The position numbers were made by a program, and so were the translations under genes. This document shows, in pieces, positions 8,284 to 15,325 of a stretch of DNA of 21,957 bases (within the stretch, counting starts at the first letter, position 1; every line of letters starts with the position of its first letter). This DNA is from Allorhizocola sp044869915 (lineage in GTDB: Bacteria > Actinomycetota > Actinomycetes > Mycobacteriales > Micromonosporaceae): positions 1 to 21,957 of the forward strand of contig JBIOYB010000111.1 of the NCBI GenBank assembly GCA_044869915.1. Direction: 5' to 3'. The notes beneath the pieces were generated by a model. It ran no database searches. It was not told the DNA's origin and was given only the letters and a program-made list of their open reading frames with translations.

Positions 8284-8360
8284 GCGACAGCGCAGGCCAC
8301 AGGGCAGGGACGCTTGCTGCCGTGACGATGAAGCGCGAGCGCGCACGGACGAGACCCTGA

Positions 8361-9194
8361 TCACCTCTTGCGCAGTCGCAGCACAAGCAGGCCCGCGACA
8401 TCACGGGCGGCGTCGTCCGGGATCGCGTCGGCTATCGCTTGTGGCGTCATGGCCTTCTCGACCGCCGCTCGTGCACCCACCGCCGCCGCCATCTGCACCA
8501 AGGCAAGCTGGTCGGGCGTCAAGGTGACCGGGTCGGGGCCGTCAAACTCGCGATCGCCGATCAGGCTGCGCAACTCGGCATCGGTGGGCACCACGATGTG
8601 CTTGACGCCGAGCGACTCGTAGCGCAGAAGCGTGCCGTAGTCGGCCACTGGACGGCACTTGATGCCGTCGGAAATCCAGCATGCCGCGTTGCCGTCGATC
8701 TGTGCGGTGAACATGGTGACCTCCTGTGTGGCGCCGGGCACCGGATCCCACGAGCCCAGTGATTCGAACTCGTAATCGGTCCGATCGGATAGATGAATGT
8801 GATTGTGATAGTCGCCGTCGAAATCCCGCTCTTCCCAGCCGCTCCGCACGCTGTATTGCTTGTCCCGGTAAATGATGTATTTGCGCCACGGCGTCCGGCC
8901 CGCACGCGCCTCCGCCAGCCAGTAGGCGTGGAGGTCGTCGAGGCTGTAGCTGGGATGTGGCATCACGTCGGTGGCGAACACGACGTAACGGGGGCAAGGG
9001 ATCGGCCACTCCGTCTTGGAGTATGGAGTGTGATCCTTCGGCCGATCCGCCTGATAGTGCGCATCGTCGGCATGCCAGCCGAACTCCGCTTGCGGATAGG
9101 CGGCCCGCAGGCGCTGCACCATCTCCCGGATCGTCTGCGATGGTGTCACCGGCCGGCCCAGGTTGTCCCACTCGTGAAACTGGGGAGTTGCCAT
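8361..9194 (-). CDS. M15/VanY-like peptidoglycan peptidase candidate
   Basis: A 277-aa protein whose N-terminal half carries D-H-T-P-Y-S, F-A-T-D-V and H-N-H-I-H-L-S in that order. This resembles the Zn-binding layout of actinobacterial M15-like peptidases (S-D-H-N-P, A-L-D-V and H-x-H-V-H), which cleave peptidoglycan stem peptides. The C-terminal part (AELRSLIGD, then a helical segment to the end) is not recognised. No clear signal peptide is visible, so export and cell-wall action are unproven. The start is uncertain: the ATG at 9194 is preferred because third-position G/C bias drops upstream of it. An in-frame ATG at 9290 would overlap the end of the AfsR-like gene by 11 nt. Neither has a clear Shine-Dalgarno. 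Confidence 0.6.
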   Translation of the reverse strand: MATPQFHEWDNLGRPVTPSQTIREMVQRLRAAYPQAEFGWHADDAHYQADRPKDHTPYSKTEWPIPCPRYVVFATDVMPHPSYSLDDLHAYWLAEARAGRTPWRKYIIYRDKQYSVRSGWEERDFDGDYHNHIHLSDRTDYEFESLGSWDPVPGATQEVTMFTAQIDGNAACWISDGIKCRPVADYGTLLRYESLGVKHIVVPTDAELRSLIGDREFDGPDPVTLTPDQLALVQMAAAVGARAAVEKAMTPQAIADAIPDDAARDVAGLLVLRLRKR

Positions 9195-9279
9195 CACAGT
9201 ATCGTCGACCGCAGATCCCATGAACACAAACGGTTTGCACCTGGAGCGTCCGATAATTGACAGTTGCGAGTTAGCGTTG

Positions 9280-11861
9280 TCAATGTTCATTCTTTCGAAC
9301 ATCGAGTGTCGGGTATCGGTCCTCGATGGCCTGTAGCAGTTCCACAGTCCGCCGCGCGGCGGGCAGGGCGCCGGCTTGGCGGTGACGTTTGAGGGCGGCA
9401 CGGGCAAGCGACACCGCCGTGTCCACCTCGCCCGACCGCCATTCGAGCTGAGCGAGCGCCAGCGCGGCGTGGCCTTCGAGCAGGCCGAAACCGAGGTCGC
9501 GGGACAGGGCCAGGGCGGTTTCGGCGTGCCGGCGGGCCTGGTTCACTTCGCCCAAGCCGAGATATGCCTGGGCGAGCCCGATTCGGGCGTCGACCTCAGG
9601 GTCCCGGCCTCCGGTGCGGTTGGTGGCGTCGAGCGCGGCGAGGTACATGCCGACCGCGGCCTGGTCGTTGCCGAGGGCGTGGTGCACGCTCGCCAGCCGG
9701 TTGAGGATGTTGGCCTCGGCGTTCGGATCGCCGGTTTGCCGCACCAACTCGAGCGCGGCGTTGGCACTGTCCAAAGCGGACCGGCTATCGCCCATGTCTC
9801 GCCGTACGGTGGCGATGTTGCCCAGGGCCAGCGCCTCCCCCAGTTTGCCGCCGACCTCACGGTGGATCGCCAGCGCCTGATCGTGCAACCGCACGGCCTC
9901 CCCGAACCGGCCCCGCACTCGCAGCACCTCACCGAGGTTGCTCAACACCAGGCCTTCACTGTTACGGGATCCGGCGCGGCGATGCAGGCGCAGCGCCTCA
10001 CGGTATGCCCGTCCGGCCGCGTCGAGCCGCCCCTGCGTCAGATAGACGATGCCCAGGTTGGCCTGGTTGATGGCTTGCCCGGCAAGGGATTCCAGCTCCC
10101 GCTGGTGCTTGTAGGCCGCGCGCAGGTATTCGCCGGCCCGCGCCAGGTCGCCGGCCCACAGCTGGATCACGCCGCGATTGCCCAGGGCGGCCGCGGCTCC
10201 TTCGGGCCAGCCGGCCCGCTCCGGACAGCTCGATCGCGTTGCCGTAGTGCCGGTCGCCATCGTCGTAGCGCCCCTGGCTGCCGTGGGAGAGCCCCAGGCT
10301 GAGCTCGGCCGCGGCGGCCAGACCGGGGTCACCGGCGGCCTGCCCGGCGGCCAGGGCACATTCGCCTACGGTCAGCCAATCGACCATCTCCCGGGCCAGG
10401 CGGGCAAGGTGCGGGTAGAGCTGCTGCGCGGCGGCGTCGGCGCAGGCCAGGTACCACGAATACAGGCGGCAGGTGCCCACACGCCGCGGCCAGCGCCAAG
10501 GCCGCCTCGGGCGAGGCCGAAACCCGTTGCGGCCCAACGATACGGCCGATCAGCGCCACCGACTCCCGCGGCGAGAGCACGTCAAGCACCAGCCTGCGGG
10601 CGCCGTCACGGGCCAGCAGGCCCGCCAACCGGTCGCGGCTGGTGATCAGCGTGATGCTTCCCGGCGCCGCCGGCAGCAGCGGCCGGACCTGTTCGGTGGA
10701 GGCCGCATTGTCAAGCAGCACAAGGATCCTGCGCTCGGCGAGCAGCGAGCGGTACAGTCCGGAGGCCTCCTGCTCGTCCGCCGGGATCTTCTCACCCGGC
10801 AAACCCAACGCGCGCAACAGTTGCGCCAGAGCATCGACGGGGCGCAGCGGCGGGCCCGTGTCATATCCGCGCAGGTTCACATACAGCTGGCCGCCTGGAA
10901 ACCGTCCCGCCGCGCGGTGACCCCAGCGGACCGCCAGCGCGGTCTTGCCCACCCCCGCGGTGCCGGTGACCGCCGTGATGAGCACGGCGCCCGCCACGTC
11001 GCGGCTCTCCTCGGCGATCTCGTCGAGTCGCCGCAGATCCGTTGTCCTGCCGGTGAAATCGGGTACATCGCGGGGAAGGAAACGTGGCGGGGGAAGCGGC
11101 GCACCGTCCTGAGCGGACGGTGCCAGTGCGGGATCGTTGGCGAGGATGCGCGCGTGCAACTCCCGCAGGCCCGGCCCCGGTTCGACACCCAACTCGTCAC
11201 GCAGGGTCTGCCATGACCGCCGGTAGACGGCCAGCGCGTCGGCCTGCCGCCCGCAGCGGTAGTGCGCGAGCATCAGCAGCTCGGCAAGGTGCTCCCGGGT
11301 CGGGTTGTCTCCGGCGGGTACGGCCAGGCGCGCCGAAACGTCCTCATGGCACCCGCGATCGAGGTCGGCCCGCGCCCCCAGATCGATAGCCAGAAATCGC
11401 TGCTCCTCGAGGGCGGTGCCCACCCGTGCCCGCAGGTAGTCGCTTGCCACGTCGGCGAGCACCGGCCCGCGCCACAGCGCCAGCGCCGAGGCGAGCAGTG
11501 TGGCCCGCTCTCCCGGGTCGGCCACGTCCTTCGCCCTCGAAACCGCCGCGCCGAACCGCAGGGCGTCTATCCGCTCCGCGGGCACCTCTATCCGGTACCC
11601 ACTGGAAATGGTTTTGATCTTGATGTTGAAGGGCTTGAGGCGGGCGCGTAGCCGAGCCACATAGGTGTGCACGGTGCGCTGCGCGTTGGCGGGCGGGTCG
11701 TCGTCCCACAGCAGGCTTTGCAGCCGGTCTATGCCGAGCACGCCACGCTCGGACTCGAGCAGCAGCAGGCCGAGCAGGCATCGCTCGCCGCGACGCGGTC
11801 CGAGGTCGATGAGCTGGCCGCCGTGCTCGATCTCGACCGGGCCGAGGACCCGGAAATCCAA
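9280..11861 (-). pseudogene. SARP/AfsR-type regulator (wHTH-BTAD-NB-ARC-TPR), disrupted
   Basis: The first frame (TTG start at 11861, GGAGG 8 nt upstream) encodes an OmpR-like winged helix (FRVLGPVEI onward), a BTAD domain (about residues 100-250) and an NB-ARC ATPase with P-loop GTAGVGKTALAV and Walker B RILVLLDNAAS. At about 10464-10470 the frame changes at ACGHLP, jumping directly to RLYSWYLACADAA. In intact AfsR proteins roughly 150 residues (ARC2/winged-helix region) separate these segments, so an internal deletion with frame change is inferred. The second segment then needs a one-base correction at about 10222 (extra G) to continue into TPR repeats ending at 9280. Intact homologues are pathway-specific activators of secondary metabolite clusters. 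The 510-aa first frame (10329-11861) could still make a truncated DNA-binding protein. Confidence 0.8.
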
Positions 11862-11875
11862 GGTGCCATCCTCCG

Positions 11876-11906
11876 TGGTAAGAATCTGGTAACACAGTTT
11901 AATAAT
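11876..11906 (+). promoter_or_regulatory. SARP-type direct repeats and -10 element before the peptide operon
   Basis: TGGTAAG (11876-11882) and TGGTAAC (11887-11893) are heptamers separated by 4 bp, an 11-bp period. This is the known layout for SARP binding just upstream of a -10 element. TAATAAT follows at 11900-11906, and the GTG start at 11917 would be almost leaderless. The site lies between the divergent SARP gene and the thioredoxin gene, so direct activation of the operon is a natural inference. Confidence 0.55.
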
Positions 11907-11916
11907 CCTGTCTTAC

Positions 11917-12459
11917 GTGCGATATTTAGCCGCCGCCACAGTGCTGGCCTGCGCCCTGGGCGCGTTCAACCTGGTGCTCGTCATGGGCGTCATCCGCCGG
12001 CTGCGGGCCATGACCACGGCACATCCGGATGGCCCCACCGCCGGTGGCGTGCGGGTGACGCTGCGGCCCGGCGAGGCCCCGGCCGAGTTCACCGCGACAA
12101 CGGTCGATGGCGAGAGGGTGACCCGCGAGGGCATGGCGGGCAACCTCATCGGGTTCTTCAGCCCGGATTGCCCGGCGTGCACCGAGCGCCTGCCCGAGTT
12201 CGTGTCCTATGCCGAAGCGATCGGGGGTCGCCAGCGTGCGCTGGCGGTATTGATCGGCGAGCCGGGCGAACTGATCGGCCTCAGGCGGGCGCTGGACGGG
12301 ACGGCCCGGACGGTGATCGAGCCGGTGTTCGGCGAGGTCGCGACGGCGTTCTCGGTCATCGGGTACCCGGCGGTGTGCCTGCTGGGCGAGGACGGCCTGG
12401 TGCGGCACGCCGGGACCGACTTGCGGACATTTCCCGCGCGTCCCAAGGCCCTCGTGTGA
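11917..12459 (+). CDS. Membrane-anchored TlpA/MauD-type thioredoxin-like protein
   Basis: This 180-aa protein has one N-terminal membrane helix (about residues 4-26) and a thioredoxin-fold domain with the redox motif CPAC (Cys85, Cys88) in FFSPDCPACTERLPEF. The cis-Pro region is GYPAVCLL. Such proteins face the outside of the membrane and reduce, isomerise or form disulfides in exported substrates. The GTG at 11917 has no Shine-Dalgarno and fits a near-leaderless transcript from the SARP-type promoter. Its stop overlaps the predicted GTG start of the ABC transporter gene, giving translational coupling. In this operon the likely client is the six-cysteine peptide encoded at 14047. It appears intact, unlike several neighbours. 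Confidence 0.82.
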   Translation: MRYLAAATVLACALGAFNLVLVMGVIRRLRAMTTAHPDGPTAGGVRVTLRPGEAPAEFTATTVDGERVTREGMAGNLIGFFSPDCPACTERLPEFVSYAEAIGGRQRALAVLIGEPGELIGLRRALDGTARTVIEPVFGEVATAFSVIGYPAVCLLGEDGLVRHAGTDLRTFPARPKALV

Positions 12460-13563
12460 GGACCGGTCTCGCGGCACTACGGATGGCGTGGGGCGGCGCG
12501 GGTGCAGGTGCTCATCGGCGGGTTCGGGGCGGTGGTGGCCGGCGGCAGCCTGATCTGGCTGACCGGGCAAGCGGGCACGGGCGGATACACGGTCGGGGAC
12601 CTGACCGTCTTCCTGGCCGCGGTCGCCGGGGTGCAAGTGGCGCTTTCGACTGCGGTGCAACAGATTTCAGGCATGCATGAGGCGCTGCTGCTGTTCGGCC
12701 ACTACGTTGCCGTGACGGCTTCGCCGGCGGTGCCGGTGTCGGCGGGTCCCGCCGAGGCGTTGAAGACCGTTGTGGTGCTTCACGATGTGTGGTTCCGCTA
12801 CAGCCAGGAGCAGGACTGGGTGCTGCGCGGCGTGGACCTGACCATCCCGTTTGGACACAGCGTCGCGCTCGTCGGGCTCAACGGCTCCGGCAAAAGCACC
12901 ATCGTCAAGCTGCTGTGCCGCTTTCACGAACCCACCCGCGGCCGGGTCACCTGGGACGGCACCGACCTGCGCGACATCGACCCGGCGCGGCTGCGCCGGC
13001 GGATCAGCGCCGTATTCCAGGACTTCCAGGACTATGACCTGCCCGCGCGGGAAAACATCGGCGTCGGCGACCTGCGCGCGCTGGGCGACCTGCCGCGCCT
13101 GTGCGAAGCGGCGCGGATGGCGGGTGTGCACGACACCCTCGCGGCGCTGCCACACGGATATGACACACCATTGACACGACTCTACTTTTGGGACAGCGAC
13201 CGTCCCAGCGGTGTGCGGCTGTCCGGCGGCCAGTGGCAGCGGGTCGCCCTGGCGCGAGCCCTCCTGCGCCACGACAGCGATCTGGTCATCCTCGACGAGC
13301 CCAGCTCCGGCCTTGACGCCGAGGCGGAGACGGAAATCCACCGCGCGCTGCGATCACGCCGGGCCGGGCGCACCACCCTGCTCATCTCGCACCGGCTCAA
13401 CACCGTGCGCGACGCCGACGTCATCGCGGTGCTCGACGGTGGCCGCGTCACCGAACTCGGCGAGCACCGCGACCTCATGCGGCGCAACGGTCTTTACGCC
13501 CGCCTATTTCATAAGCAATCCATAGGGTACCGGGAGGAGCTCGCCGTGGGAGCGACAATGTGA
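12456..13563 (+). pseudogene. ABC exporter (fused TMD-NBD type) with N-terminal membrane region deleted
   Basis: A GTG at 12456 overlaps the preceding stop and opens a plausible ABC N-terminus (about 13 codons, RTGLAALRMAW). The recognisable protein, however, lies in another frame from about 12495-12502. That frame encodes only the last membrane helices (GGFGAVVAGGSLIWLTG onward) and a complete nucleotide-binding domain: Walker A GLNGSGKST, Q-loop VFQDFQDYDL, signature LSGGQWQR and Walker B LVILDEPSSG. Full-length exporters of this type are near 600 residues; the open frame from the GTG at 12502 has 353. Four transmembrane helices (about 230-250 aa) appear lost through an internal deletion that also shifts the frame. 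The intact version would export the operon's peptide; no C39 peptidase domain is present in what remains. Confidence 0.75.
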
Positions 13564-14050
13564 TCGCCACATGGGCCCTGGTCCTGCTCCGCCGCCTGGT
13601 GATGGTCACGGTGTCCGGCCGAAGCATGGAGCCGCACCTGTGCGACGGCGACCGGCTCCTGGTGCGCCGCACCGGATTACACGCCGTCCACACCGGACAG
13701 ATCGTCGTGCTGCGCCGGCCACCCGGGTCCGGCACACACGGGCGCGACTGGATGATCAAACGGGTGGCCGCGGTGCCCGGCGAGCCGGTCCCGCCCGGCG
13801 TCCCCGCCCTCGGCCCGCTCGTGCCGCCGGGAAGCCTTGTCGTGCTTGGGGACAACGCCGCGCTCAGTCACGACTCGCGCCAGCTCGGCCTGCTCCCGCA
13901 ACACCTGTTGCTGGGCGTGGTCGTCCGCCGTGTGGCGCCCGAATTCGGCGCCACAGCACGGGCTACGGCCACAACACCGAAGACTCCGGCCGTCCGGCCG
14001 GTGCGGCGGGGCGAGAGATCCCCGCCACGACCCTCACGGAGGAAAGATGA
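13560..14050 (+). CDS. S26-family signal peptidase, probable C-terminal frameshift
   Basis: The GTG at 13560 overlaps the ABC stop by 4 nt. After a hydrophobic N-terminal segment the protein shows VSGRSMEP (nucleophile Ser22), RDWMIKRVAAVPGE (general base Lys67) and a GDN...DSRQ box: a compact, membrane-bound serine-lysine leader peptidase. In this frame there is no stop until 14774, which would run through the peptide gene. From about 13955 the +2 frame has better third-position G/C bias and ends HNTEDSGR...TLTEER at a TGA (14048-14050) overlapping the next ATG. I therefore infer a one-base frameshift near 13955 and a natural length near 163 aa. The catalytic part is upstream of the shift. 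Expected role: cleavage of the exported peptide's leader. Confidence 0.65.
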
Positions 14051-14235
14051 TCACACTGTTGCAGCGCGCCGGCGATCGGCTGCTGGCCAAACTAGTCCCC
14101 GGGCTGACCGCGTCGGCCTCGTGCCTCCCGCAGTCCTACTGCGAGCCGTGCCCGAACTCGGGCGGGCGCAAGCGCCGGGTGTCCATCATGTACGACTGCT
14201 CGGTCACCTACGGCACCTGCCTGCTCAACTGCTGA
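14047..14235 (+). CDS. Six-cysteine secreted peptide precursor (candidate novel RiPP)
   Basis: The ATG at 14047 has a strong GGAGG 4 nt upstream and encodes 62 residues. Residues 1-24 form an amphipathic, non-hydrophobic leader (LLQRAGDRLLAKLVPGL) ending TASA, a plausible A-x-A-type cleavage site. Residues 25-62 form the core with Cys26, 32, 35, 51, 58 and 62, the last at the C-terminus, plus a basic GGRKRR turn at 39-44. An even number of cysteines next to a TlpA/MauD-type thioredoxin suggests three disulfides. The upstream ABC exporter and S26 peptidase would supply secretion and leader removal. No lanthipeptide dehydratase, cyclase or radical-SAM gene is nearby, so thioether chemistry is unlikely. 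I do not recognise it as a named peptide; bacteriocin-like or signalling roles are both open. Confidence 0.7.
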   Translation: MITLLQRAGDRLLAKLVPGLTASASCLPQSYCEPCPNSGGRKRRVSIMYDCSVTYGTCLLNC

Positions 14236-14410
14236 CGTGCGCTGAACCCTTGTACAACCCCGTGCGGCGCGACGCTTTGGCCCAGCTTGCGGGTCCAAAG
14301 CGTTGCGCCGCCGGACCGCGCCGAGGGTCGGGGTCGGCGGCCAGCTCACGCAGCCGGCCCACCGAAGTGCCCGACCGCCGAGCCTCAATGACCAGCGAGT
14401 CAACGTCCAC
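14225..14410 (-). pseudogene. Possible leucine-rich-repeat-variant (LRV)-like gene fragment
   Basis: A GTG at 14410 opens a 61-codon frame whose start (MDVDSLVIEARRSGTSVGRLRELAADPDPRR, shown here only as the pattern D-x-L...G-T-S-x-x-R-L-R-E-L-A-A-D-P-D-P-R) resembles the first unit of actinobacterial LRV-repeat proteins. The similarity ends at about residue 31, and the rest runs into the hairpin region. It may be a truncated remnant or chance; no good ribosome binding site is present. Confidence 0.22.
14264..14311 (+). terminator. Long hairpin terminator after the peptide gene
   Basis: A 17-bp stem (14264-14280 with 14295-14311, one G-U pair) encloses a loop that can add three more C-G pairs. 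It starts 28 nt after the peptide stop codon. No T-tract follows, so it could act as a terminator of the high-GC type, an mRNA 3' stabiliser, or protection against antisense reading. Confidence 0.6.
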
Positions 14411-14452
14411 GGCGGTAACGATCTCACACCATCGCCACGCCCCTGCCGCAGG

Positions 14453-15250
14453 TCAGGTTGGCCCCGTGGCCCGTGGTGTGCGGCGGGCGCACACCCTCAC
14501 CACGGCTGCGGCGCCCAGCAGCGCCAAAGCGACGGCGACGATCAGGCGAATCCCGATGACGTTCAGACCGCTGGCATTGCCCGGCAACACCAACACCAGG
14601 CCCGTCAACACCGCGACGATCGCCGCCGCGGCCGACCAGAACAGCACGGGACGACACAGCACCCGCGACACCTGCGGCACCGGGCCGTGCCAGGCCAGCA
14701 ACAACCGCCGCCGGCCAATATGGACCGCCATGCTCAGCACGGCCGCCGACCCGACCACCTCCGACACCAGATAGATCACCCGCCACCACGGCAACCCCGC
14801 CACCGCGATCCGGTGCAGCGCAGGGAAAAACGTCCCGGCACCGGTGAACGGATCCCCGAAAAGGATGTATGGATGGGTGAACATGTCCCAGACCATGTGG
14901 CTGGCGGCACCCAACAACGCCGACCAGACGCTCACCACAAGCCGATGCCGGACCGTCGCCAGCACACCATAGTCACGCAGCGCCAACGGTCCCGCGTCGG
15001 GCAGATGCACCGCGATGACGCCCGCGGCCCGGCGCACCAACCAGGTGGCGATGAGGGTCAACGGCAAGCTGAACCACAACAACGAATGCCACGCGTGGCT
15101 GGATATCGCCACCACCGGCAGTCCCTGCGTCAGATAGCCCACATCCGGCATCACAGAACCGATGACGAGAGCCACCCCGTCAAACCGCCTCGGACTGATC
15201 AGCTTGAGCGGGAGCACCCCCGCCTGATGCGACGGGATCGTAGCCGGCAT
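14453..15250 (-). CDS. DUF4184 family multi-pass membrane protein
   Basis: A 265-aa polytopic membrane protein with about six hydrophobic helices. It shows the DUF4184 pattern: an N-terminal PSHQAGVLPL, then MPDVGY, HAWHSLL and HMVWDMFTHP, with the conserved His/Asp residues that suggest a membrane-embedded metal-dependent hydrolase-like fold. Biochemical function is unknown for the family. I start at the ATG at 15250 because the family begins MP-x-T-x-SH; an in-frame ATG at 15259 would add three residues. Neither has a clear Shine-Dalgarno. It is transcribed on the same strand as the STAND gene but 76 bp beyond that gene's stop, so co-transcription is possible. Confidence 0.78.
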   Translation of the reverse strand: MPATIPSHQAGVLPLKLISPRRFDGVALVIGSVMPDVGYLTQGLPVVAISSHAWHSLLWFSLPLTLIATWLVRRAAGVIAVHLPDAGPLALRDYGVLATVRHRLVVSVWSALLGAASHMVWDMFTHPYILFGDPFTGAGTFFPALHRIAVAGLPWWRVIYLVSEVVGSAAVLSMAVHIGRRRLLLAWHGPVPQVSRVLCRPVLFWSAAAAIVAVLTGLVLVLPGNASGLNVIGIRLIVAVALALLGAAAVVRVCARRTPRATGPT

Positions 15251-15325
15251 GACCGCCATGCTAACGACGAGATGTGCAAGCCTGGTGAACGTTTCGTACA
15301 GACCGGTTTGCTGAGAAGTCCGTCC

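Noticed and set aside
9376..10302. 308-aa plus-strand open frame
   Set aside because: Antisense to the TPR region of the AfsR-like gene, which shows regular TPR spacing.
14047..14235. Lanthipeptide precursor
   Set aside because: The peptide has Cys, Ser and Thr, but no LanB, LanC, LanM or LanKC-type gene is in the window, and the thioredoxin favours disulfides.
14047..14774. Continuation of the S26 peptidase frame to a 404-aa protein
   Set aside because: Beyond about 13955 it is Arg/Pro-rich with poor third-position bias and runs through the peptide gene and antisense to DUF4184.
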